From: DATMFV01 sp035555975
Lineage (GTDB): Bacteria > Verrucomicrobiota > Verrucomicrobiia > Chthoniobacterales > Chthoniobacteraceae
Assembly (NCBI GenBank): GCA_035555975.1
Contig: DATMFV010000008.1
Span: 1 to 64,000, forward strand
DNA length: 64,000 bases
Reading direction: 5' to 3'
Shown here in pieces: positions 41,876-49,857 of the stretch. The notes under the pieces were generated by a model. It had not been told where the DNA came from and made no database searches. It was given only the letters and a program-made list of their open reading frames with translations. Every line of letters begins with the position of its first letter. Positions within the stretch are counted from its first letter, which is position 1. Position numbers and translations under genes: made by a program.

Positions 41876-42718
41876 ATGAAATCATTCCACTCCCCCATGA
41901 AGCATTTAGTGAAAATCGTAACGCTCCTCTCTGCCGCGCTCCTGTCCGGGATGGCATCCGTCCAGGGCTCCGTTCTGATTCGACATTCCGGCAGTATCGA
42001 CCCCGCCACGGAAGGATGGACCCTTCAGCAAGGAAACAACCCGAGAATCTCCGCCCACGCGGCGACGGATGGCGGCACGGCGGTCTGGCAGATCAACAAC
42101 GTCAAGAACACACCTGAAGAAACGGGCAGCACCCACTATCTCTATTACCAGAGCTTCCTCCCACAGGATCTGGACCTCTCCACGGGATGGTCCCTGACGG
42201 TTTCCCTGCGGGTGGATGGCGTGTCTCAGGCGACAGGCGCACAAAGTACCATCACTTTCCTGAGCGAGTACGACCTCTCGGGCCAGAGACTTTCCGGCAA
42301 TGACCGGATTTCCTATACCATGTACTTTGGAACGGCGTCGGGAGGCGGCATCCGCTTTCAGGTGCTGACGAGCGATGGGGCTGTTACGGTGGCCACCGGC
42401 TCGACCGCGACCGCAGGCGACTACCATACTTTTTCGCTGGAATGGAACCCGGGGGATACGGCGGTCTCGGCCCTGTTCGATGGCGAGGTTGTCAAGTCCG
42501 ACTTCGCGGGCGTCACCGCAAGCACGGTCATCAGGTCGAACCTCCAATGGGGAAATGCCGCGACCTCCTCATCCCTGGATCGCACGACGTACTGGAAGCA
42601 GGTGGAATTTGCGGTCGTTCCGGAGCCCTCCACCCTTGGCTTTCTCGGCATTTTCGGGGGATTCATGGCGGCCTGTGCCACGCTTTCGCGCAGGGGCCAA
42701 CAGGGAACGAACCGGTAA
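41876..42718 (+). CDS. PEP-CTERM surface protein with concanavalin-like body
   Basis: The 280-residue protein begins MKSFHSPMKHLVKIVTLLSA with a signal peptide to about 32. The middle 200 residues are beta-strand rich (TISFLSEYDLSG-like TITFLSEYDLSG; HTFSLEWNPGDTAVSALFDG, a LamG/concanavalin-like signature). It ends VVPEPSTLGFLGIFGG, a helix and SRRGQQ, the PEP-CTERM tripartite sorting tail. It is first in the rightward operon of locus C and followed after 4 bases by an oxidoreductase gene. A surface-attached glycan-binding protein is likely from the fold and context. The ATG at 41897 is an alternative start. Confidence 0.88.
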   Translation: MKSFHSPMKHLVKIVTLLSAALLSGMASVQGSVLIRHSGSIDPATEGWTLQQGNNPRISAHAATDGGTAVWQINNVKNTPEETGSTHYLYYQSFLPQDLDLSTGWSLTVSLRVDGVSQATGAQSTITFLSEYDLSGQRLSGNDRISYTMYFGTASGGGIRFQVLTSDGAVTVATGSTATAGDYHTFSLEWNPGDTAVSALFDGEVVKSDFAGVTASTVIRSNLQWGNAATSSSLDRTTYWKQVEFAVVPEPSTLGFLGIFGGFMAACATLSRRGQQGTNR

Positions 42719-42722
42719 GTTT

Positions 42723-43793
42723 ATGTTCAGAGATACCACACTGCCTGTACCGGTGGCGATCGTCGGCCTTGGCCGGGCCGGCTGGAACATGCACCTGAAG
42801 GCGCTCGTCAAGCATGGCGGTTTTCAGATCGTCGATGTGGCCGATCCCGTGGCCGAACGCTGCCGGGAAGCGGCCGATTTGACCGGCTGCGGAGCATTCA
42901 GCGACATTGATGCCTTGCTGGCAAAGACAAAGGCGGAACTGGTGGTCGTGGCGACTCCCTCTTCGATGCACTATGAAGACGCCGCCAAGGTCTTCCGTTC
43001 CGGGCGGCATTGCATTCTCGAAAAACCGATGGCATTCCGCGCCAGCGAGGCGGTGCGGCTGGCGGAGATGGCCGGGGAAAACAACCTGGGGCTGTTTGTG
43101 CATCATAACCAGCTTCACCTGCCGGAATACTGGCATCTTAAACAGGCGATGGCAGGCGACGTGCTCGGAAAGCTCTTTCACCTCCGGGTCTTTTGGGGCA
43201 TGTACCGGCGGCGATGGGACTGGCAGACGCTTAAAAAGAACGGAGGCGGCCAGTTAAGCAACACCTGCTCCCATGTCCTGAGCATCGTTCTTCCCCTGCT
43301 GCCGGGGCGGGCGGAGTGTGTCTATTGCGAACTTCGAAACATCAAGGATGCGGGCGACGCCGAAGATCACGTCCACCTGGTCTTGCAAACCGATACCGGG
43401 ATGACGGTCGATGTCGTGGTCTCCACTGCCATTGAGGCCATGGCACCAAGGTGGATGTTGTGCGGAGAATATGGCACCCTGGTTTCAGATGGAACCCGCG
43501 GTTGCCTGCGGTACATCGACCCGGCCGGGCTTCCTCCCCTTTCCGTCATCGATGCGGCGGCCCCCAATCGCGCCTATATGAAAGAAGAGCTTTGCTGGAG
43601 GGAGGAGGAAATCCGGGCGGATGCCTCATCGATCCCGCCCTTTCATCAGAACGTCTTTGAAGCCCTCACGCGGCAGGCACCGCTGGTGGTCACGCCGGAG
43701 AGCGCCATCGAGGTTGTCCGCGTCATTGAAGAGGCGAGGCTGGCTGCGACACTTCATTCGACGGCCCTTCCCGAGGTTCCCTCCGTGGCCTGA
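42723..43793 (+). CDS. Gfo/Idh/MocA-family oxidoreductase
   Basis: The 356-residue protein has the Rossmann start PVAIVGLGRAGWNMHLKALV, the family E-K-P motif (CILEKPMAF, about 98-106) and the C-terminal domain with GGGQLSNTCSHVLSIVLPLL. It probably oxidises or rearranges a sugar or uronate product of the locus using NAD(P). The ATG at 42723 directly follows the PEP-CTERM stop and is followed after 15 bases by the transporter fusion, so it is in the operon. Confidence 0.88.
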   Translation: MFRDTTLPVPVAIVGLGRAGWNMHLKALVKHGGFQIVDVADPVAERCREAADLTGCGAFSDIDALLAKTKAELVVVATPSSMHYEDAAKVFRSGRHCILEKPMAFRASEAVRLAEMAGENNLGLFVHHNQLHLPEYWHLKQAMAGDVLGKLFHLRVFWGMYRRRWDWQTLKKNGGGQLSNTCSHVLSIVLPLLPGRAECVYCELRNIKDAGDAEDHVHLVLQTDTGMTVDVVVSTAIEAMAPRWMLCGEYGTLVSDGTRGCLRYIDPAGLPPLSVIDAAAPNRAYMKEELCWREEEIRADASSIPPFHQNVFEALTRQAPLVVTPESAIEVVRVIEEARLAATLHSTALPEVPSVA

Positions 43794-43808
43794 ACCGGAA
43801 AGCACATC

Positions 43809-46175
43809 GTGACAAAGATCATGCTTCTCGTCGCGGCGCTCTGTTGGGCGGCGACGTATGACGCGGGCGCCACCGGGTCGAAGATCGAGCTTCGCGTCTC
43901 GGCCCTGCCCGACCTGGCCGACGTGGACCCCTCCAGCGTCGCCAAACAGCGGGCGATCAACCGTTTCCTGGAACTCAACCCCGACATCGAACTGAAACCG
44001 GCCCGGGGGCTCAGGATCGGGAACATGAATGCCGATGTGACGACGATCATGATGATCGCGGGGGATCTCGCGCCGGATGTGATCGAGATGCGCTTTCGCA
44101 GCATCGACACCTTTGTCAGCCAGGGGATGCTGGCGCCGCTGGACGACGACGTGGCGGCCGCCAGGGAGGCGGGCATCGACGTCGGCCAACGGATTCCGCC
44201 GCAGCTCCGGGACGTGGTCCACCGGCCCGGACGCGACGGCAGGCGACGGCTCTACGGTCTGCCCAACCAGTTGATGGTGCGGGGGCTCTACTATAATCGG
44301 GAGCTGTTTCGCGAGGCGGGCCTGCCGCAGCGGGCTCCTGTGGACTGGGAGGAGATGGCCGCCTTCGCCCGCAGGATCTCCGCGCTGGGACCGGTATACC
44401 ACGGGCTGCTCCTCGGCTCGGGTTCCAGTGCGAGCTGGGACCTGATGAACTTCGTCTGGTCGGCGGGCGGCGAGGCGGTAAGGGAAATCGCCCCCAACCA
44501 GTGGCGGGCCGACTTCAACACGCCGGAGGGCGTGAGCGCCTATCGCTTCTATTATCAACTGACGGAAATCGATCGGCTGGTCCTCCGCCGCAGCGGCGAC
44601 GGGATCAACCCAGAAGAGCGTTCGCGCATCGGCATGTTCTTTGGATACATCGGCGATACCATCCAGTGGGACCCCGAACTCTTTGCGTTTGGAGCCGTGC
44701 CAAAAGGGCCGACCGGCCTTCGCGGTTCCGAGATCAACTCGGCCCTGCTGGGGGTGTACTCGCGAATTGCCGACCCCAGGGTCCGGGAGGCAGCCTGGCG
44801 GTACATCCTTTTCATCACCGGGCCGGAGGCGGAGCGGATTCGCATCGACACCATGGTGGAGCTTGGCCAGGCCGGTCAGGTCAATCCCATGGCGTTGCGC
44901 CAACATGGATATGACGCCTTTGCAAGTCTTCAGGCACCGGGGCTGGAGCAGGAGATCGCGGAGACGCTGCGGCATGGCAAGCCCGAGCCGTACGGAAAGA
45001 ACTGCAACCTGATCTATCAGGAGATGACCTATCCCCTCGACCGCATCCTTCTGAGCGAACCAATCCGGCAGGCATGGCTCTCGGGAGACATGGCCGGCGT
45101 GGATGCCCGGATCAAGGCGATCCTCGATGCCGCGGCGAAACGTTGCAATGAGCGGATGATTGGCTATATCGCCCCGCAGGCGATGACGTTCCGGCGACAG
45201 GTCGCCCTGGCGGTCATCATCATCATCGGCGGTCTCTTTGCGGCCACCGGCTGGCATGTGTCGCGCTTCTTCACCCGGTCCAGCGCCCTGCTTTCGCGCC
45301 CGGTCAGCAGCCGCAGTTGGCTGCCATGGCTATGCCTCCTCCCGGCGCTTGGCCTGATCACGCTCTGGAACTATATTCCGCTGATCCGAGGAAGCGTCAT
45401 GGCGTTTCAGGACTACGAGTTGATCCTGGAATCCTCCTTCGCAGGGGTGGACAATTTCGCAAACACCCTGTTTGATCCGACGTTCTGGAAGGCGCTGCTG
45501 GCGACGCTCCATTTCGCGGCTTACACCCTTTCCTTTGGATTCATCGCGCCGATTCTGCTGGCTTACGGCCTCCACCTGATCCCCAGATACAAGGCGCTCT
45601 ACCGGACGCTCTATTATCTGCCTGCGGTCATGAGCGCGACAGCGACCTTCTTTCTCTGGCGCGAACTCTTCGGCGTCGACGGCCCGCTCAACGAAGCCCT
45701 CCGGTTTCTCGGCTTCGCGGCGCGCCGGGCGTGGACGGACGATCCCGCCTTTGCCATGCTTTCCTGCGTGATCCCCGGCATCTGGGCGGCTGCCGGTCCG
45801 GGATGCCTGATCTATCTGGCCGCTCTCAAGACGATCCCCGAGGAGCAGTTCGAGGCTTCGGAGATCGACGGTGCGGGCTTTGTTCAAAAAACGCTGAAAA
45901 TTGTCTACCCCGGCCTGCGGCCCCTGATCTTCATCAACTTCATCGGCGCAGTGGCAGCCGCCTTCCATGGAGCGACGAACATCCTGATCATGACCGGAGG
46001 CGGTCCGGACGGGATCACCGAAGTCGCCTCGCTCAAGATCTTCTATGAAGCCTTCACGCGGCTCCGCTTCGGACCGGCGACAGCCATGGCGTGGATCATC
46101 GGCAGCATGCTCGTCGGCGTCACCGTTCTACAGCTCAAACAACTCAGCCAGATGGAATTCAAAACCGCCAGGTAA
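43809..46175 (+). CDS. Fused sugar-binding protein and ABC permease (MalE-MalF-like)
   Basis: The 788-residue protein has a signal sequence (MTKIMLLVAALCWAATYDAG). About 25-450 is an extracellular solute-binding protein (RVSALPDLADV; GDLAPDVIEMRF; WEEMAAFARRISAL; AAWRYILFITGPEAERI). A membrane helix at about 459-478 (VALAVIIIIGGLFAATGWHV) leads to a MalF-like permease, with an EAA-type loop (EQFEASEIDGAGFVQKTLKI) near residue 690 and five or more further helices. Binding protein and permease are normally separate. The topology is consistent: the binding domain is outside and the first helix brings the chain into the membrane. The start is GTG at 43809 or ATG five codons on. No ATPase gene is in the operon. 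Confidence 0.85.
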   Translation: MTKIMLLVAALCWAATYDAGATGSKIELRVSALPDLADVDPSSVAKQRAINRFLELNPDIELKPARGLRIGNMNADVTTIMMIAGDLAPDVIEMRFRSIDTFVSQGMLAPLDDDVAAAREAGIDVGQRIPPQLRDVVHRPGRDGRRRLYGLPNQLMVRGLYYNRELFREAGLPQRAPVDWEEMAAFARRISALGPVYHGLLLGSGSSASWDLMNFVWSAGGEAVREIAPNQWRADFNTPEGVSAYRFYYQLTEIDRLVLRRSGDGINPEERSRIGMFFGYIGDTIQWDPELFAFGAVPKGPTGLRGSEINSALLGVYSRIADPRVREAAWRYILFITGPEAERIRIDTMVELGQAGQVNPMALRQHGYDAFASLQAPGLEQEIAETLRHGKPEPYGKNCNLIYQEMTYPLDRILLSEPIRQAWLSGDMAGVDARIKAILDAAAKRCNERMIGYIAPQAMTFRRQVALAVIIIIGGLFAATGWHVSRFFTRSSALLSRPVSSRSWLPWLCLLPALGLITLWNYIPLIRGSVMAFQDYELILESSFAGVDNFANTLFDPTFWKALLATLHFAAYTLSFGFIAPILLAYGLHLIPRYKALYRTLYYLPAVMSATATFFLWRELFGVDGPLNEALRFLGFAARRAWTDDPAFAMLSCVIPGIWAAAGPGCLIYLAALKTIPEEQFEASEIDGAGFVQKTLKIVYPGLRPLIFINFIGAVAAAFHGATNILIMTGGGPDGITEVASLKIFYEAFTRLRFGPATAMAWIIGSMLVGVTVLQLKQLSQMEFKTAR

Positions 46176-46181
46176 GGAGTC

Positions 46182-47867
46182 ATGTTCTCCCCCATCACCC
46201 AACGCTCGCCCAAGGTCCGATTCCTTTACCTTGGCATCTATGCGCTCCTGACTCTGGGCGCGCTGACGATGATCCTGCCGTTCCTGATCATGCTCAGCGG
46301 CTCCGTCGAACCGGGAACCCGGACAAAACCCGCCCTTTTTCCCTCCTGGATGGCGACCGACGAGGTGTTCTGGAATCGCTATATCGAAACCAGGTATCAC
46401 GCCGTCCCCGACCTGCTCCGCATGGCCTGGAGCGATCCGGAGGCGAACTTCCGCAGCGGCCGGCAGGTCACGGAAGAAGCCGCGTCCGTTGCCTCGTGGA
46501 AACAATTCCTGAAGGAAACCCGACCGGGGCCGGAGTGGTTTACGCCGGGGTTCCTGCGCCAGAATACGCGGATGCCGTCGTTCACCGCGATCGCGTTCCG
46601 GAGGTGGCTGCTTGACCAGTATCAGGGCGACCTGTCGCTTCTGAACGCGACATTGCAGACCCGGTTCCACCGGATCACCGCCATCCAGCCGCCCACCGTT
46701 CACCTGATCGGCCCGAAAGTCGCCCGGAATCGGTTGATGCAGAAATACCGGGAATTCTGCGCGACCCTGCCGCCGACCCGCCTGATCCCGTGGAACGTCG
46801 GCGGGTACTATCGGGCCGTATACCTTCCGCGCGCGTTGGGGAGCGATGTGGCGGCGTACAACCAAAAATATGGGACGCACCATGCCTCCTACCGGGAGGT
46901 TTCATTTCCGGCGCAAGCACCCGCGACCGGTCGGGAAGAGTGGTTTTTCTTTGTCAGCAAGATCCTGCGGCCCGACTTTGTTGAACTGACGGAAAGCGGC
47001 AACGCGGCCTGGGCAGCCACCGGCGGCGTCCGGGAAGGCTTCATCCGCCACCGGGCGAAACCGGAGCATCTGCGGGTGATCAGTATCGATCTCCTTTTTG
47101 CAGCATGGGCCTCCCGCCACGGCCTTGCCGAGCTGGAAATCCCGCAGCGGGAGCTTGACCGAATCGCGTTCGAAGAGGAGTCAGGCTTCTGGCGATGGCA
47201 GTTCCTGACGATCAACTACCGGCAGGTGCTCGATGAAATCCTGTTCCATGGAAGGGCAATCTCCAATACAGCCATCCTGATTGTTCTTTGTGTCGCTGGC
47301 GCGCTGATTGTCAACCCGCTGGCGGCCTATGCCCTCTCGCGTTTCAAGTTGAAACAAACCTATTTCATCCTGCTCTTTTGCCTGGCCACGATCTCGTTTC
47401 CGGCGGAGGTGACGATGATCCCGGTCTTTTTACAGATGAAGGAGTTCCACCTTCTCAATACCTTTGGTGCGCTCGTTCTCCCGGGGCTTGCCAACGGGTT
47501 TTCCATCTTCCTGCTCAAAGGTTTCTTTGACAGCCTGCCCAAGGAACTCTACGAAGCCGCGCAGCTCGACGGAGCGAGCGAATGGATGATGTTCTGGCAG
47601 ATTACGATGAACCTTTCCAAGCCGATCCTGGCCGTGATCGCGCTGGGTGCCTTTACCTCCGCCTACGGGGCCTTCTTCTATGCCCTGATCCTCGCCCCCG
47701 ACCCGAAGATGTGGACGGTCATGGTTCATATCTACCAGTTGCGCCTCTCGGTCGATCCGCCCGTTGTCTATGCTTCGCTGATCGTGACGGCTATTCCTAC
47801 GTTGTTGATGTTTACCTTCTGCCAGAACCTCATCCTCCGCGGCATTGTGGTCCCGTCGGAGAAATAA
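46182..47867 (+). CDS. ABC sugar permease (MalG-like) with a 320-residue periplasmic insertion
   Basis: The 561-residue permease is about twice the usual 270-300. The first membrane helix is at 14-38 (ALLTLGALTMILPFLIMLSG). The next begins near 360 (ISNTAILIVLCVAGALIVNP), and about 320 hydrophilic residues separate them (HHASYREVSFPAQ region and FPSWMATDEVFWNRYIETRY). From there the protein is an ordinary MalG-type permease with an EAA loop (ELYEAAQLDGASEWMMFWQI). The insertion should be periplasmic; similar long permeases appear in related bacteria, but its role is unknown to me. A clear Shine-Dalgarno AAGGAG at 46174-46179 overlaps the upstream stop, which favours coupling with the fusion gene. 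Confidence 0.85.
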   Translation: MFSPITQRSPKVRFLYLGIYALLTLGALTMILPFLIMLSGSVEPGTRTKPALFPSWMATDEVFWNRYIETRYHAVPDLLRMAWSDPEANFRSGRQVTEEAASVASWKQFLKETRPGPEWFTPGFLRQNTRMPSFTAIAFRRWLLDQYQGDLSLLNATLQTRFHRITAIQPPTVHLIGPKVARNRLMQKYREFCATLPPTRLIPWNVGGYYRAVYLPRALGSDVAAYNQKYGTHHASYREVSFPAQAPATGREEWFFFVSKILRPDFVELTESGNAAWAATGGVREGFIRHRAKPEHLRVISIDLLFAAWASRHGLAELEIPQRELDRIAFEEESGFWRWQFLTINYRQVLDEILFHGRAISNTAILIVLCVAGALIVNPLAAYALSRFKLKQTYFILLFCLATISFPAEVTMIPVFLQMKEFHLLNTFGALVLPGLANGFSIFLLKGFFDSLPKELYEAAQLDGASEWMMFWQITMNLSKPILAVIALGAFTSAYGAFFYALILAPDPKMWTVMVHIYQLRLSVDPPVVYASLIVTAIPTLLMFTFCQNLILRGIVVPSEK

Positions 47868-47885
47868 CGAATCCACCTTGATCCC

Positions 47886-49757
47886 ATGAACGCCTTTGAT
47901 TTCAAGCCCCTTCTCCCTCATCCACGACTTTACGTCCCGCCTGAAGCCTTCTCCCGTTTGCCGGAACGCGTGACCGCGGCGTGGTTCGCGCCATTCTACG
48001 CAGTTGCCGCCGGGGAAGCGGAGGCGGCCCTCGACATTGACGGCTTTCCGGATGTCGGCAACGGCCATAACTGGCATCTCCACCGCGCCAAAGTGATGCA
48101 GGCCCGCATCGTCAATCTTGCCCTGATGATGCAGTTGACAGGGGAGCCTCGCTACCTTCGCGCTGCGATGAAGCACATCGAGATGATGCGGGACTGGGAG
48201 TATTGGTCTTGGATTACCTGGCGGCATGGCAATGCCGATCCCTCGGCCATCTTTGATCTTTCCTATGGCGAAAACTCCGCGACGCTGGCCATTGCCCTTG
48301 ACTGGCTTCACCCATGGCTGACGCCAGCCGACGTGTCGTTGATCGTCGAAACGGCACGTCGCCCGATCGATTCCATTTTATTTCATACCCGCGGAAAGAA
48401 CCAGCCGCACTGGGCCGGGGCGGCAGGCAACAACTGGAACGCCGTCTGCGCCGGTGGGATCGGAATGCTGGCGCTCTCTCTTTTCGAGAAGATTCCCGAA
48501 GAAGCCGCTGAAATCCTCAGTTTCGTGGAAGACTCCATGGTGCCGTATATGGAGGGACTCGAGGCGTTCAACGGCGCATGGCCGGAGGGCATCGGCTACT
48601 GGAACTACGGGATGCGTTATGCCTTCATGTATCTGCTGAGTTGCGAAAACGCGACGGGAAAGCCGCATCGCTGGATCACGCAACCGGCCACGAAGGATTG
48701 CCTCTACTTTCCGGCGGACTTCTGCCCGCACGGCATCGGTTGCAGCTTCGGTGACGCCAACAGTTGGTTTCCGCTCCCGATTCATCATGCCATGGCGCGC
48801 CGGCTCGAAGCGGACGATCTCGCCGCAGATCTTCGTGCGAGGCATGACGCCTCGGAACGCCGCGGCCGCTGGCCGTTCCATGCGGAAACCCTTCTTCTCG
48901 TGCCGGAAAAAGGCCGCGATCCCTCGATTGCCAGCGAAGTCGCACGTCTCTATACAGGGCAGGATTGGGGATTTCTTGCGGACCGGATGCCCGATCCCTC
49001 CCTCTATCTCTCCTTCAGGGGCGGAACCACCGATGTGCTGCACGGGCACCATGATCTGACCAGCTTCCACCTGGTGCTCGGCGACGAACGCGCCATCTAC
49101 AACATCGGCCTCGACCGGTATCTTGACTCCACGTTCAGCCCCCGCCGCCATGAAGTGTACGAGACCATGGCGGCGTCCAAGAATGTGGTTCTCATCAACG
49201 GGCTGGGAGGAACCTCGCCTTCCTGTGTCACGACATTGCCGCTCGACCCCGGGCCGGGGCTGCGCGGGTTCCGCCTTGATGCGACAGCGATCCTCGGGGA
49301 ATCATACGACGGGGCCAGGCCGCTTAACTACCATCACCGGCTTTTTCTGATGATCGAAGGGAGGGCTTTCCTGATCCTCGACAGCCTGGAACTGCCGCAG
49401 GTAGGGCTAGGCGAACTGCGTTTCCATACGGAGATGACTCCCACGGCGGGAGAAGCCTCCGTCCTGCTCAACGGCAGGCGGCAAAAAGGGGCGATCTCGC
49501 TTGCTTCCAACCAGCCGGGTCGTCTGTTGCAAGGTACGGCGCTGCAAACACTCCCCGGGCTGGAGCCGGTGCATGTGATTCGTTGGCTGACCCACGGATT
49601 GCACCACCGCATCGTTTTTGCATCGTTATTCGTTCCGGGTGAAACCCCTACTCCGCTCCGCGTCAATGTTGAGGGCGATCGCGTCGCCGTGACGCTGGAA
49701 CTCGCGGGAGTCCGCCGAAGTCTTACCTTTTCCCATGATCTGGCCAACCTTTGTTGA
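47886..49757 (+). CDS. Cytoplasmic heparinase II/III-like protein
   Basis: The 623-residue protein has no signal peptide. It shows the toroid (HWAGAAGNNWNAVCAGGIGM, about 178-197; AFNGAWPEGIGYWNYGMRY) and the heparinase beta domain with HGHHDLTSFHLVLGDERAIY near 385-404, in place of the secreted proteins' HSHLDIG motif. The candidate catalytic Tyr and His are among these, but I cannot assign them with certainty. As the fifth gene after the importer, it probably cuts imported oligosaccharides with a uronic acid, an exolyase role seen for intracellular members of this fold. It is 18 bases after the permease gene. Confidence 0.8.
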   Translation: MNAFDFKPLLPHPRLYVPPEAFSRLPERVTAAWFAPFYAVAAGEAEAALDIDGFPDVGNGHNWHLHRAKVMQARIVNLALMMQLTGEPRYLRAAMKHIEMMRDWEYWSWITWRHGNADPSAIFDLSYGENSATLAIALDWLHPWLTPADVSLIVETARRPIDSILFHTRGKNQPHWAGAAGNNWNAVCAGGIGMLALSLFEKIPEEAAEILSFVEDSMVPYMEGLEAFNGAWPEGIGYWNYGMRYAFMYLLSCENATGKPHRWITQPATKDCLYFPADFCPHGIGCSFGDANSWFPLPIHHAMARRLEADDLAADLRARHDASERRGRWPFHAETLLLVPEKGRDPSIASEVARLYTGQDWGFLADRMPDPSLYLSFRGGTTDVLHGHHDLTSFHLVLGDERAIYNIGLDRYLDSTFSPRRHEVYETMAASKNVVLINGLGGTSPSCVTTLPLDPGPGLRGFRLDATAILGESYDGARPLNYHHRLFLMIEGRAFLILDSLELPQVGLGELRFHTEMTPTAGEASVLLNGRRQKGAISLASNQPGRLLQGTALQTLPGLEPVHVIRWLTHGLHHRIVFASLFVPGETPTPLRVNVEGDRVAVTLELAGVRRSLTFSHDLANLC

Positions 49758-49796
49758 AGTCCCCATCATGGGAAGGACGCTCTCGTCAAGCAGGCT

Positions 49797-49812
49797 ACTC
49801 TCCCGTGTGAGT
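49797..49812 (+). promoter_or_regulatory. Locus C 16-bp motif, copy 5
   Basis: ACTCTCCCGTGTGAGT matches the consensus at 15 of 16 bases. It lies 45 bp before the ATG of the GH3 gene and 39 bp after the stop of the heparinase-like gene, so the GH3 gene probably has its own promoter in the regulon. Confidence 0.72.
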
Positions 49813-49857
49813 GATACCAGGCTTTCCGGGGACGGCACCTGATCGTACTCTCCGGGG

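Noticed and set aside
43626..45257. A 543-codon frame antisense to the binding-protein/permease fusion
   Set aside because: The composition is that of an antisense shadow, and the sense strand is a clear transporter gene.
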